In this document: piece after piece, positions 51,059 through 60,617 of the stretch
Numbering within the stretch: position 1 is the first letter of the stretch
How the letters are laid out: each line of letters begins with the position of its first letter
Assembly (NCBI RefSeq): GCF_028714775.1
Contig: NZ_JAQTLS010000001.1
Coordinates: 248,001 to 312,000 of the forward strand
DNA: 64,000 bases
Source of the DNA: Thiothrix sp.
GTDB lineage: Bacteria > Pseudomonadota > Gammaproteobacteria > Thiotrichales > Thiotrichaceae
Reading direction: 5' to 3'
Notes under the pieces: generated by a model
What the model was told of the DNA's origin: nothing
The model's input: the letters and a program-made list of their open reading frames with translations, nothing else
Database searches by the model: none
Position numbers and translations under genes: made by a program

Positions 51059-52285
51059 ATGAAAAATAAATTCGTCGCCAGCGTGGCAGGGCTATTGTTA
51101 TCGGTCGTGGTGGGCAGTCAACCCGTCATTGCTGCGGGTACTTACGGGCCAACAGCCGCGCAAGAAACACTATGGAGCATCTCCAGCCGCTTACGCCCAA
51201 CCTATACGGTCAGTACCCAACAGGTCATGCTCGCTATCCGGGCGAAGAATCCGCAATCGTTTACCGCCTCCAACATCAATGCCCTGAAAAAGGGTTCTGT
51301 GCTCAAACTGCCATCCTTAGCAGAAATCGAGCAACTTAACCGCACCCAAGCACTGCACACCGCACGGCAACATAACAGCAACTGGTCAGCAAGCACCAAA
51401 CCCGTTGCCAGCAAACCCAACAATAAGGCGACCCCAGCCCGCGTTGCCGCCCAGCCACGCAAAGCCACGCTTGCCAATGCCCGTAAAACCCAGAAATACC
51501 TCAAGCATGAAATCAGCAGCCTGCGCATCCAACTCAAAAGCGAACAGAGCCGCAGTGCAAAACTGACCGCCCAAATCAAGGCACTGCAAGCATCCGGCAA
51601 AAACCCAGCGGGTTCCAGCGCCGACCTAGACAAGCTGCGCTTGGAAGTGACCGACCTGAAAGCGGTGCTGGAAGAAAAAAATAACCACATCCAAAACCTG
51701 CAAGCCTCACTGAAAGAAGCCAGTGACGCAATCAAACGCCAGTACGCTGACAATCAGGTATTGCAAGAAAAACTCAAAGCTGCGATTCCCGGCCTAACAC
51801 CGCCAGCACCCAGCAAAGCAGGGGAAAAACCGCAACTAACCCTCTCCGGCGTTGGCAACCAAACGCCAGCAACTGCCACTGACGGTAAACCGCCCGTATT
51901 CACCGACCAATTGGGCAGTTCCCCCAATGCCGTCCCGCTGAAAAGCCTGCTGGCGCAACAACAGCAGCAAGCCCCCGTTGTTGAAGAACCACAAGCAGCC
52001 CCCACCCAGCAGCCAGTTGCCCAAACAGGAGTACCTGACAAGGGGCAAGCCAGCACCAAGGGCAACACACCCTCACGCCTGTCGCTTATCATTGCCCTGA
52101 TTTCACTGCTATTTATCTTGGCATTGTTATGGCGGGCTTTCAGCCAGCAACGCACCCTGCGGCGAGAAACTGACAGTTACGCACCAAGCGACACGCCAGA
52201 CACCATCCGCACTGCGGCGAATGACCCCATTACCCTTACCCAACAAAAGCCGGACGGACGCCAAGAACCTGACATCGCGTTCTGA
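51059..52285 (+). CDS. FimV N-terminal-domain protein, short form
   Basis: 408 residues: Sec signal peptide (MKNKFVASVAGLLLSVVVGS), FimV N-terminal region YGPTAAQETLWSISSRLRP (residues 29-47) with a LysM-like core YTVSTQQVMLAIRAKNPQSF and INALKKGSVLKLPS, coiled coil (about 140-240), Pro/Gln-rich linker, and one transmembrane helix LIIALISLLFILALLW near residue 350. Pseudomonas FimV (about 900 residues) has a large cytoplasmic TPR part, which is missing; only about 40 residues follow the helix. FimV proteins organise the cell pole and type IV pili through peptidoglycan binding. No frameshift is evident, so this is a natural short homologue. Confidence 0.85.
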   Translation: MKNKFVASVAGLLLSVVVGSQPVIAAGTYGPTAAQETLWSISSRLRPTYTVSTQQVMLAIRAKNPQSFTASNINALKKGSVLKLPSLAEIEQLNRTQALHTARQHNSNWSASTKPVASKPNNKATPARVAAQPRKATLANARKTQKYLKHEISSLRIQLKSEQSRSAKLTAQIKALQASGKNPAGSSADLDKLRLEVTDLKAVLEEKNNHIQNLQASLKEASDAIKRQYADNQVLQEKLKAAIPGLTPPAPSKAGEKPQLTLSGVGNQTPATATDGKPPVFTDQLGSSPNAVPLKSLLAQQQQQAPVVEEPQAAPTQQPVAQTGVPDKGQASTKGNTPSRLSLIIALISLLFILALLWRAFSQQRTLRRETDSYAPSDTPDTIRTAANDPITLTQQKPDGRQEPDIAF

Positions 52286-52581
52286 TTGCAGTTTTTCACC
52301 AAGGCATGTGGATAACTGGCAAGCCTTATCCGGCAAGCGGGGGGATTTTTCCGATAAATTCTATTAGTGGCATCCCCCGCTTTCTGCTAATAGACAGAAT
52401 TACCCGATAATCGGCTTGATTTTGCGGATGAGCGCTGCATTTTTGAATAATCTATAGAAATTTCCGGCATTTGTTGGCAATCTGCCCACCGATACGATTA
52501 CCCACCACCCTTGCACATCCTGTGGATAACATCGTGGATAATTGTGAATATCTTTCCGCATTCAAGACAAACGAGGACTAG
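52286..52581. other. Intergenic region with DnaA boxes and an inverted repeat
   Basis: 296 bases without a gene. It has two perfect DnaA boxes (TGTGGATAA at 52307-52315 and 52521-52529), a one-mismatch CGTGGATAA at 52533-52541, and TTATCC at 52326. GCGGGGGGAT / ATCCCCCGC (52337-52380) forms a long-loop stem after the FimV-like gene. AT-rich stretches lie between. Confidence 0.55.
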
Positions 52582-53577
52582 ATGAAATACGACGTTTACG
52601 GCATCGGCAACGCGCTGGTCGATAAGGAATTTGAAGTAACCGAAGAATTCCTAGCAGCACACGGCATCCAGAAAGGCATGATGACCCTGATTGACGAGCC
52701 AACCCAACAGCGTTTGTTGTCAGGGCTGATTGAAACTTTCGGCCTGAAAAAACGTGCCAGCGGCGGTTCGGCTGCCAACAGTATCGTGGCAGTCAGCCAA
52801 TTCGGCGGCAAAACCTTCTATGCCTGCAAAGTGGCGAATGACGAATCGGGCGAATTTTACATGCACGACCTCCATGCCGCTGGGGTGAAAACCGGGCTGG
52901 ATCAGGTACGCTCCAATGCCGACGGCGTTACTGGCAAATGCATGGTCATGGTCACACCCGACGCCGAGCGCACCATGAATACATTCTTGGGCATTACCGC
53001 AGACTTTTCCGAAGCCGAACTGCATTTGGATGAGTTGAAACAGGCACAATACCTGTATATCGAAGGCTATCTGGTTACATCCGACATTTCCCGCGCGGCG
53101 GCGCTGAAAGCCCGTGAAGTAGCAGCAACACACGGCGTCAAAACTGCCATGACCTTTTCTGACCCGGCAATGGTACGGTTTTTCCGCAATGGCATCGACG
53201 AAATGCTCGGCTCAGGCGTGGATATGCTGTTCTGCAACCACGAAGAAATGTCCGTATTTACCGGCAAAGAAGATATGGAAGAAGCACTGGCAGCGATCCG
53301 CCCTTTCGCCAACAAAGTGGTGGTGACGCTGGGCAGCAAAGGTGCGCTGGTGGTTGATGACAGTGGACGCACAGAAATTGCCGCCTACCCGGCTGAAGCC
53401 ATCGACACCAATGGTGCGGGCGATATGTTTGCAGGCGCGTTCCTCTACGGCATCACCCAAGGCATGGATAATGCGCAAGCGGGCAAACTGGCAAGCATGG
53501 CGGCTTCACGCATCGTGTCCATCTTTGGCGCACGCCTGAGCAAAGATACACATCAGGAAGTGCTGGCGGCTATTTAA
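52582..53577 (+). CDS. PfkB-family adenosine/sugar kinase
   Basis: 331 residues. RASGGSAANSIVAVSQFGG near residue 57 and the anion-hole DTNGAGDMFAGAFLYG near residue 273 (catalytic Asp in GAGD) mark the ribokinase/PfkB family; VDMLFCNHEEM near residue 212 is the N-x-x-E motif. Close relatives are annotated adenosine kinase, which would salvage adenosine to AMP; sugar or nucleoside specificity cannot be fixed from sequence. Its 3' end overlaps the convergent methyltransferase gene by 8 bases. Confidence 0.87.
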   Translation: MKYDVYGIGNALVDKEFEVTEEFLAAHGIQKGMMTLIDEPTQQRLLSGLIETFGLKKRASGGSAANSIVAVSQFGGKTFYACKVANDESGEFYMHDLHAAGVKTGLDQVRSNADGVTGKCMVMVTPDAERTMNTFLGITADFSEAELHLDELKQAQYLYIEGYLVTSDISRAAALKAREVAATHGVKTAMTFSDPAMVRFFRNGIDEMLGSGVDMLFCNHEEMSVFTGKEDMEEALAAIRPFANKVVVTLGSKGALVVDDSGRTEIAAYPAEAIDTNGAGDMFAGAFLYGITQGMDNAQAGKLASMAASRIVSIFGARLSKDTHQEVLAAI

Positions 53578-54163
53578 GCTTTTCCGCGTAAGACACCGTA
53601 TACGCCTGCCCCTGCTTGAGCTTGTCGAAATTACCGAAAGTCTCTTTCAGGTTGCGTTTCATGTATTCGCGCAGGCCGTTGATGGTGACGAGGTAAATCC
53701 GCCCACCCGGCTTGAGGTGGTGTTTCATGTCGTGCAGCAGGATGCTCATCATTTCCTTGCCAACTTTGGCAGGGATATTGGAAGCAATCACGTCGAAGCG
53801 TAAATCCTTGTCAATATGCTGGAAGCCATTGCTGAGCATGGCTTTGGCATTCGGCAAGCGGTTCAACGCTGCATTGCGGTTGGCGTATTCCACCGCCATG
53901 AAATCCTTGTCCACCATCAGCGTTTGGCCTTGGGGGGCAAGTTTCGCCATCGCCAATCCGACCGGACCGTAACCGCAACCGAGGTCGAAGCAATCATCCG
54001 CCGGATTGATTTCCAAATATTTCAACAGCAAATCCGTGCCGTCATCAATTTCACGCGGGGAAAAAATGCCCCACGTCGAGAGGAAGGTGAAAGGCTGCCC
54101 ACACAACTCCACGTCAAAGCGGATGTCGTCGCGCAAACTTTTTGTGTAGGGAATATCAGCCAT
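53570..54163 (-). CDS. Class I methyltransferase, RsmC/RlmG-like
   Basis: About 197 residues from the ATG at 54163, with AGGCG upstream. The MTS-type fold shows FSPREIDDGTDLLLKYL, SAM-binding DLGCGYGPVGLAMA near residue 60, and SNIPAKVGKEM, a variant of the NPPF substrate motif of RsmC/RlmG rRNA guanine-N2 methyltransferases. The protein is half as long, lacking their N-terminal domain. Substrate therefore uncertain. Follows sirB2 by 11 bases on this strand. Confidence 0.83.
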   Translation of the reverse strand: MADIPYTKSLRDDIRFDVELCGQPFTFLSTWGIFSPREIDDGTDLLLKYLEINPADDCFDLGCGYGPVGLAMAKLAPQGQTLMVDKDFMAVEYANRNAALNRLPNAKAMLSNGFQHIDKDLRFDVIASNIPAKVGKEMMSILLHDMKHHLKPGGRIYLVTINGLREYMKRNLKETFGNFDKLKQGQAYTVSYAEKLK

Positions 54164-54174
54164 TCGTACAGCGC

Positions 54175-54537
54175 CTATATCAAAGATTTTGCCATCAAGA
54201 AAGTGTATGCAAACGCGCCCAAGCCCGCCAACCACAGCACGATGGCTGCTGGTTTGCCTAAGCCCGGTTTCAGGGCAATCACGCCCAGCACCACGTAAAC
54301 TGCCAAACCCACCGCCTTGATGGTGACGAAACGGTCAAACCCATGCGAACCACTCAGTGCCATCCACAGACCCGTTCCCAGCAGGATCAGCATCGCCAAT
54401 GAAGCGCTTGCCAGAGCAGATTTACCGCTTACTGCCGGATTGCCAGTCAGCATCCAAAAGCCCCGGATCACGTAAATCGCCAGCGACAGCAACGCGATGA
54501 TGACGTGAACCTTGAGTAAAAAGGTATTAATGTCCAT
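54175..54537 (-). CDS. SirB2 family membrane protein
   Basis: 120 residues with four transmembrane helices, starting MDINTFLLKVHVIIALLSLA. FLLKVHVI, RGFWMLTGN and KAVGLAVYVVLGVIALKPG fit the SirB2 family, small inner-membrane proteins of unknown function. AGGAGG lies 7 bases before the ATG. Placed between purK and the methyltransferase in one leftward unit. Confidence 0.85.
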   Translation of the reverse strand: MDINTFLLKVHVIIALLSLAIYVIRGFWMLTGNPAVSGKSALASASLAMLILLGTGLWMALSGSHGFDRFVTIKAVGLAVYVVLGVIALKPGLGKPAAIVLWLAGLGAFAYTFLMAKSLI

Positions 54538-54558
54538 GTGGTGTTCCTCCTAAAGTTA

Positions 54559-55689
54559 TTATTGCAGTGCCTGAAAAATTTGCTCCGCTTGCGTAGCAGC
54601 CTCCTCAACCCGCTCCGCGAGCGTGCAGTAATGCCCCATCTTACGACCGGGGCGGGCTTCACGTTTGCCGTATAAATGCAGCTTGGTATTGGAGCTCTGC
54701 AACAGACTTAACCAGTCTGGTTGCGTTCCGTGCCACACATCACCCAGCAAATTGACCATCACCACCGGGGAAAGCAGGCGGGTATCGCCGAACGGCAAGC
54801 CGCATATCATGCGCACCTGCTGCTCAAATTGCGAGGTAACGCAAGCATCCAGCGTGTAATGCCCACTGTTGTGGGTGCGCGGCGCCATTTCATTGACCAG
54901 CAGTTCGCCCTTTTTGGTGACGAAAAACTCCACCGCCATGACCCCAACGAATTCCAGCTTGGTGGCAATGCGGGTCGCGGCAGCTTGGGCAGATTGTGCC
55001 AACTTCGGGTCAATCCGCGCCGGAACGATGGTCTGGTGCAAAATGCCATTGCGGTGCTCGTTTTCCGCTACCGGGAAACAACGCACTTCGCCGCCAATAC
55101 TGCGGGCGAGGATCACGGAAATCTCGCGTTCCAACTCCACCCGCTGTTCCAGCACGCAAGCTACGCCACCCATTTGTGCAAACGCCGCTTCCGACTCGGC
55201 AACGGAATGTACGGTGGCTTGCCCTTTGCCGTCGTAACCGAAACGGGCGGTTTTGAGAATCGCGGGAAAAGTGACGAGTTCTTTCGCCGCTGCGCCAATA
55301 TCAACCGCCGTGCGGATGGCAGCAAACGGCACGGGCAGCAAACCGCAACTGAGCACGAATTCCTTCTCCACGATGCGGTCTTGCGCCATTTCCACCGCAC
55401 GCGCTGAGGGGCGTACCGGGCAGAATTGGGCGAGGAACTCCAGCGTTTTTGCCGGGATATTCTCGAATTCGGTGGTGACAACATCGCATTGTTTGCCAAA
55501 CAGCGTTAGGGCAGGCTCGTCGTCATACGCAGCAATAATGTGTTCGTCGGCAAGCTGTGCGGCAGGGCTGTGCTGGTCAGGTTCCAACACAATCACGCGG
55601 TAGCCGAGCGTGCGGGCTGCAACGGTAAACATGCGCCCGAGTTGCCCGCCGCCGAGCATTCCGATGGTTGATCCGGGAAGTAGTGTCAT
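54559..55689 (-). CDS. purK: N5-carboxyaminoimidazole ribonucleotide synthase
   Basis: Makes N5-CAIR from AIR, bicarbonate and ATP in purine synthesis. About 376 residues from the ATG at 55689 (MTLLPGSTIGMLGGGQLGR). Nucleotide-binding GMLGGGQLGRMFTVAA near residue 10, KTARFGYDGKGQ near residue 145, FFVTKKGELLVNEMAPRTHNSGH near residue 255. ATP-grasp fold. The start has no obvious ribosome site. PurE, its partner, is on the same strand but a histidine kinase gene separates them. Confidence 0.95.
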   Translation of the reverse strand: MTLLPGSTIGMLGGGQLGRMFTVAARTLGYRVIVLEPDQHSPAAQLADEHIIAAYDDEPALTLFGKQCDVVTTEFENIPAKTLEFLAQFCPVRPSARAVEMAQDRIVEKEFVLSCGLLPVPFAAIRTAVDIGAAAKELVTFPAILKTARFGYDGKGQATVHSVAESEAAFAQMGGVACVLEQRVELEREISVILARSIGGEVRCFPVAENEHRNGILHQTIVPARIDPKLAQSAQAAATRIATKLEFVGVMAVEFFVTKKGELLVNEMAPRTHNSGHYTLDACVTSQFEQQVRMICGLPFGDTRLLSPVVMVNLLGDVWHGTQPDWLSLLQSSNTKLHLYGKREARPGRKMGHYCTLAERVEEAATQAEQIFQALQ

Positions 55690-55753
55690 GGAGATTAGTG
55701 GGTTAGTACGGTAAAACAAACGCGAAGGATACAGCAAAGCAGATCATGAAGCA

Positions 55754-58063
55754 TCAACGCAGCCAACACTGGAGCATATCCTGCAAATCTTTCATCGCAA
55801 ACGGTTTAGTGAGGAAATCATCCATGCCTGCCGCGAGACAGCGTTCGCGTTCACCCTCAATCGCGTGGGCAGTCAGGGCAATAATGGGTAAGGCACTGGG
55901 CAGCTTAAACTGGCGGATACGGCGAGTCGTTTCATAGCCATCCATTTCCGGCATACTCACATCCATCAACACCAGATCGAAAGTTTGTTGTTGCACCTGT
56001 TCAATCGCCTGTTTGCCGCCACCCGCAACCGTCACTGTCATGCCCAACATTTCGAGCAAACTGGACGAGAAAAATTGATTCAAAGCATCATCGTCCACCA
56101 GCAGGATATGGGCAGGACGCAGTGACAGCATGACTGGTTTCTCGTCAGATGAAGGTTCTGAGCGCGGGAAGGAGAGGATAAAGCTGAAACAACTGCCGCG
56201 ACCCGGCGAACTTTCCAACACCAGTTCCCCACCCATTTGTTTCACCAGCCGCTGGCTAATGGTTAACCCTAAACCACTGCCGCCATAACGCCGTGCAGTG
56301 CTGCTATCCGCTTGGGAAAAGGGTTGGAACAGGTTGTGTTGCTGTTCCGTGGTCATACCAATGCCGGTGTCCGTGACCGCGAACGCTAGGGTGATAAGGT
56401 CAGTAGCGTTGTTTTCCGTTAAGACGCTCAGGGTGACATTGCCCTGTTCGGTAAACTTGATGGCGTTGCCCAATAAGTTGATCAGGATTTGTTTCAAGCG
56501 CGTCGGGTCGCCTTGCAACCAGAGCGGGTGGGCAGGCGACTCGATAGTTAACGCCAACCCTTTGTCACCAGCCTGCCCCGCGAACAAGTTGTCCAACGCT
56601 GTGATGACAGCTTGGAGGTCAAAGGGTATCTGCTCCAAACGCAATGCCTGTTGCTCAATTCGGGAAATATCCAAAATATTGCCAATCAGGGTCAGCATGT
56701 GCCCGGTAGCAATTTCCAGTTTTTCCACATAGCTTTGTTGCTGCGGTGTTAGCCCAGTATCACGCAGCAATATGCCTGTTCCCACCACCGCATTCATCGG
56801 GGTACGCAACTCGTGGCTCATGGTGGTGAGGAAATCGCCCTTCGCCTTGTTCGCCGCATTCGCACTTGCCGCCTCTTCGCGCAAACGGCGTACATGATCA
56901 GCTTGTGCCAATGACAACATCAAGGCAAATAGTGCCATACTGAGTATCGTTAGCGAAAATAGTGCATCATTCAGCTCTGTTGGTGAAAATCGTTCTGTTA
57001 TCAGCGGCGGTATACCAAATGAACTCAAAATAGAGGGCATAACACCCAACACCAGAATCCACAGTGCCCAATACAGCTTGGGATTCACGTATACCTGCAA
57101 ATACCTCAAGCGTAACGCTGCCAACAGGATCAGTAAGCCAATGACAATGAATATTGCGTTGAACCAAAGTGAGGCATAAGGCAACCAAAGGATATTGAGC
57201 AGACAAGCGACTGATACCCATAACATTCCCCGCAACCCCAGATCAATCAGCGGTGTGTGGCGCGATGTACCTAATAGGTGGCGAATGAATTTCACCGCCC
57301 CCAGTGCTGCGACATAACCAAAACTGGCATACAGGCGTTGATAATCAGGGAAGACACCCAAGTATTCGTGCAACAGCCCGCCCGTATTGCGGTTCAGTTC
57401 TAGTGTTGACCCCAAAATCGCCACACTCAACCAACCGTAACTACTCTCCCGCAGACTGGCAAACAGCAACAGGTTATAAATACCCAAGGCCAATAAGCCA
57501 CCGCTCATGAGGGCAAAAAAAACGACCAAGCGAATATTTGAACGGTGTTCTGCTTGACTGAAACGCAATACGCAGCTCAGTGCGTCACCTTTATTCTGAA
57601 CACGCACATACAGGATGTGTTTTCCCGGCGTTGTCAGCGGCAATGGGTAGGTGTAATACAGGAAATAGGGTTCAGTTTGCAGTTGAGCTGGTACAACCTG
57701 TGGTGTGGCGTCGGTTTGCCAGTAAGCCTCCACCGGGGCTTCCATCATGTTGAAGACTTGCAAATACCAGTGCTGCCATAGGCTGGATTGGTTATCAACG
57801 TGTACCCGCAACCAAAAAACATCCTCAGTAAGCCCTGGCCTGAATCCAGCTTCCCCGGTGTTACTGAATTGATTGGCATAAATAGGGGAAGCCACCTCAG
57901 CAATAGTCAGCTCCCCATTAGGGTCACGCAAAAAATCAAGATGGGTGTCGAGCGAGACACTCGGCTGCTTATCCGTCAGGGTGGTTAGCGGTGCAGCACC
58001 AACCCCACTTGCCATCAGCCACAAGCAACACAGAAAAACAAGTTGGATCAGGCTGGTTTGCAC
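55754..58063 (-). CDS. Hybrid sensor histidine kinase with 7TMR-DISM sensor
   Basis: 769 residues, GTG start. Signal peptide, periplasmic 7TMR-DISMED2 domain (about 35-170), seven transmembrane helices (about 180-385), short coiled linker, HisKA with SHELRTPMNAVVG (His near residue 415), HATPase_c with LGNAIKFTEQG and GGSGLGLTISQR, and a receiver domain (about 650-765) with LVDDDALN and LVLMDVSMPEMDG (Asp near residue 700). The DISMED2 domain is thought to bind carbohydrate-like ligands. No output response regulator lies alongside. Sits between purE and purK, 16 bases after purE, so it is probably expressed with them. Confidence 0.93.
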   Translation of the reverse strand: MQTSLIQLVFLCCLWLMASGVGAAPLTTLTDKQPSVSLDTHLDFLRDPNGELTIAEVASPIYANQFSNTGEAGFRPGLTEDVFWLRVHVDNQSSLWQHWYLQVFNMMEAPVEAYWQTDATPQVVPAQLQTEPYFLYYTYPLPLTTPGKHILYVRVQNKGDALSCVLRFSQAEHRSNIRLVVFFALMSGGLLALGIYNLLLFASLRESSYGWLSVAILGSTLELNRNTGGLLHEYLGVFPDYQRLYASFGYVAALGAVKFIRHLLGTSRHTPLIDLGLRGMLWVSVACLLNILWLPYASLWFNAIFIVIGLLILLAALRLRYLQVYVNPKLYWALWILVLGVMPSILSSFGIPPLITERFSPTELNDALFSLTILSMALFALMLSLAQADHVRRLREEAASANAANKAKGDFLTTMSHELRTPMNAVVGTGILLRDTGLTPQQQSYVEKLEIATGHMLTLIGNILDISRIEQQALRLEQIPFDLQAVITALDNLFAGQAGDKGLALTIESPAHPLWLQGDPTRLKQILINLLGNAIKFTEQGNVTLSVLTENNATDLITLAFAVTDTGIGMTTEQQHNLFQPFSQADSSTARRYGGSGLGLTISQRLVKQMGGELVLESSPGRGSCFSFILSFPRSEPSSDEKPVMLSLRPAHILLVDDDALNQFFSSSLLEMLGMTVTVAGGGKQAIEQVQQQTFDLVLMDVSMPEMDGYETTRRIRQFKLPSALPIIALTAHAIEGERERCLAAGMDDFLTKPFAMKDLQDMLQCWLR

Positions 58064-58079
58064 CGCAGTCTAACTACGG

Positions 58080-58583
58080 TTATTCCGGGGGCAATAGCAT
58101 ATTCATCGCGTGTTGACGTTGTTCTTCACGGAATTGCGCCAGCTTTTCTGCCAAAACCGGGTCGTTATTGGCTAGCATCGCTACCGCAAACAGCGCCGCA
58201 TTCGCAGCACCGGCTTCGCCAATCGCAAACGTGGCAACAGGAATACCTTTCGGCATCTGCACAATTGAATAGAGCGAATCAATCCCATTCAAGGCGCGAC
58301 TGGTGACGGGTACGCCTAAAATCGGCACAGTCGTTTTTGCCGCCAGCATTCCCGGCAAATGTGCCGCACCGCCAGCGCCCGCAATGATGCACTTTAAGCC
58401 GCGTTCACGCGCAGTTTCGGCGTATTCAAACAGCAAATCGGGGGTACGGTGGGCGGAAACGACACGGTATTCGTGCGCAATACCAAACGCTTCCAGTTGT
58501 TCGACGGCTTTGGACATGACGCTCCAGTCGCTGTTGCTTCCCATGACAACGCCAACGACTACGGCTGAACGGGGTTGGGTCAT
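58080..58583 (-). CDS. purE: N5-CAIR mutase
   Basis: Converts N5-CAIR to CAIR. 167 residues. [16 protein letters not shown] near residue 10, [15 protein letters not shown] near residue 41, [16 protein letters not shown] and [21 protein letters not shown] mark class I PurE. Divergent from purC with an 84-base gap to its chosen start, which likely holds both promoters. Confidence 0.96.
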   Translation of the reverse strand: MTQPRSAVVVGVVMGSNSDWSVMSKAVEQLEAFGIAHEYRVVSAHRTPDLLFEYAETARERGLKCIIAGAGGAAHLPGMLAAKTTVPILGVPVTSRALNGIDSLYSIVQMPKGIPVATFAIGEAGAANAALFAVAMLANNDPVLAEKLAQFREEQRQHAMNMLLPPE

Positions 58584-58667
58584 GATGCTACCCTTATTTC
58601 CTGCAAAATCTGATATTATACCGTGATGTACCCTTTCGCACTATTTGATTACGGCAATACCCATACA

Positions 58668-59567
58668 ATGGATACAACAAATACTCCAGCAACCGTCTTT
58701 GAAACGGCTATTACCTCCCTTCCCCTGATCGCTCGCGGCAAAGTTCGGGACATTTACGCAGTTGATGACCAGCACATGCTGATTGTCACCAGCGACCGCC
58801 TGTCCGCCTTCGATGTGATCATGCCCACGCCGATCCCGCAGAAAGGGGTAATCCTCACGCAGGTTGCCAACTTCTGGTTCGGGTTGCTGCACGATGTCAT
58901 CCCTAACCATTTGAGCAATATGACACTCGACGATTTGCCGTTAACTGCCGAAGAGAAAGCCACTTTGCAAGGCCGTAGCATCATCGTCAAACGCCTGCGC
59001 CCCTTACCTGTGGAAGCGATTGTGCGTGGCTACCTGATTGGTTCCGGCTGGAAAGATTACCAACAAACTGGCGCGGTGTGCGGCATTACCCTGCCCAGCG
59101 GTTTGCAAATGGCTGACCGTTTACCCGAACCGATTTTCACCCCTTCCAGCAAAGCGGAAGTCGGCGCACATGACATCAACATCAGCTTCGCCGAGATGCA
59201 AACCCAAATCGGCGCAGAGCTGGCGGAACAAGTGCGCAGCGTCAGCTTGGAACTGTATAACCGCGCCGCCGAATACGCGCTCAAGCGTGGCATTATCATT
59301 GCCGACACCAAATTCGAGTTCGGGCTAGATGCTGACAATAAACTGGTGCTAATCGACGAAATCCTCACCCCTGATTCCTCACGTTTCTGGCCTGCCGACC
59401 AATACAAACCGGGCATTAGCCCACCGTCATTCGACAAGCAGTTCGTGCGGGATTATCTGGAAACACTGGATTGGGGCAAAGTTGCACCGGGGCCGGTGTT
59501 ACCTGTGGAAATTACTGAAAAAACAGCGGCAAAATACCGCGAAGTTGCTGACTTACTAACTAAATAA
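58668..59567 (+). CDS. purC: SAICAR synthase
   Basis: Joins CAIR and aspartate with ATP, the step after PurE. About 299 residues from the ATG at 58668; upstream GTG/ATG codons in frame at 58623-58626 add 14-15 residues not typical of the family. [13 protein letters not shown] near residue 22, [33 protein letters not shown] and [17 protein letters not shown] are all present. Length matches the 290-300 residue bacterial form. An epimerase gene follows by 12 bases. Confidence 0.95.
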   Translation: MDTTNTPATVFETAITSLPLIARGKVRDIYAVDDQHMLIVTSDRLSAFDVIMPTPIPQKGVILTQVANFWFGLLHDVIPNHLSNMTLDDLPLTAEEKATLQGRSIIVKRLRPLPVEAIVRGYLIGSGWKDYQQTGAVCGITLPSGLQMADRLPEPIFTPSSKAEVGAHDINISFAEMQTQIGAELAEQVRSVSLELYNRAAEYALKRGIIIADTKFEFGLDADNKLVLIDEILTPDSSRFWPADQYKPGISPPSFDKQFVRDYLETLDWGKVAPGPVLPVEITEKTAAKYREVADLLTK

Positions 59568-59579
59568 CAGGGCTAAACC

Positions 59580-60596
59580 ATGCGCGTATTGATTACAGGG
59601 GTTGCTGGCTTCATCGGGATGCACCTCGCACTGCAACTACTGGAACGTGGCGATGAAGTGGTCGGGATCGACAATTTCAACGACTATTACGATGTCACGC
59701 TGAAAGAGCGCCGTTTGCAGCGCGTGATTGACACAGCTACTACCAATAAATTCAAATTCATCCGCATGGACATGGCTGACCGTGAAGGCATGGCTAAACT
59801 GTTTGCCGAGGAAGGCTTGGATGCAGTGGTAAACCTTGCGGCACAAGCCGGGGTGCGCTATTCCATCGAAAACCCGCTAGCTTACGTGGACAGCAACTTG
59901 GTGGGTTTTGCGCACATTCTGGAAGGTTGCCGCAATAATGGGGTGAAACATCTGGTGTATGCGTCGTCCAGCTCGGTGTACGGCGCAAATGAATCCATGC
60001 CGTTTTCCGTGCATGACAACGTAGACCACCCGCTATCGCTGTATGCGGCTTCCAAGAAAGCCAATGAGCTGATGGCGCATACCTATTCGCACTTGTACGG
60101 CTTACCGACCACAGGGCTGCGCTTTTTCACGGTGTATGGCCCGTGGAGCCGCCCGGATATGGCGATGTTCAAGTTTACCAAGGCAATTTTGGCGGGGCAG
60201 CCAATTGATGTGTTCAACTACGGCAAACACCGCCGTGATTTCACCTACATCGACGACATTGTGGAAGGCGTAATCCGCACCCTCGACCATACTGCCAGCC
60301 CGAACACGGTCTGGAGTGGGATGAAACCCGACCCCGGTACAAGCAAAGCCCCGTGGCGCGTTTACAATATCGGCAACCAAAATCCGGTGGAGTTGATGGA
60401 TTACATCCGCGCCATTGAAGATGCCTTAGGCATGAAAGCCGAGTTGAATTTATTGCCACTGCAACCCGGTGATGTGCCAGATACTTACGCAGATGTCGAT
60501 GCCTTGGTGCAAGATGTCGGTTATCGCCCCAGCATGTCCGTCGATGAAGGAACTCGCCGCTTCGTGGCGTGGTATCGGGAATACTACGGGGTATAA
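59580..60596 (+). CDS. UDP-glucuronate 4-epimerase-like sugar-nucleotide epimerase
   Basis: 338-residue extended short-chain dehydrogenase: NAD-binding [16 protein letters not shown] (residues 5-20), [36 protein letters not shown], catalytic [20 protein letters not shown] (YxxxK) and [31 protein letters not shown] and GPWSRPDMA fit the UDP-glucuronate 4-epimerase group (capsule protein I family), which makes UDP-galacturonate for surface polysaccharides. No other polysaccharide genes are adjacent, so the product's use is unknown. Confidence 0.88.
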   Translation: MRVLITGVAGFIGMHLALQLLERGDEVVGIDNFNDYYDVTLKERRLQRVIDTATTNKFKFIRMDMADREGMAKLFAEEGLDAVVNLAAQAGVRYSIENPLAYVDSNLVGFAHILEGCRNNGVKHLVYASSSSVYGANESMPFSVHDNVDHPLSLYAASKKANELMAHTYSHLYGLPTTGLRFFTVYGPWSRPDMAMFKFTKAILAGQPIDVFNYGKHRRDFTYIDDIVEGVIRTLDHTASPNTVWSGMKPDPGTSKAPWRVYNIGNQNPVELMDYIRAIEDALGMKAELNLLPLQPGDVPDTYADVDALVQDVGYRPSMSVDEGTRRFVAWYREYYGV

Positions 60597-60617
60597 AATT
60601 ACCATTGAGGCTAGGTT

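Noticed and set aside
52286-52581. Chromosomal origin of replication
   Set aside because: Only two or three DnaA boxes, no dnaA, dnaN, mnmG or rpmH nearby and no clear AT-rich 13-mer array.
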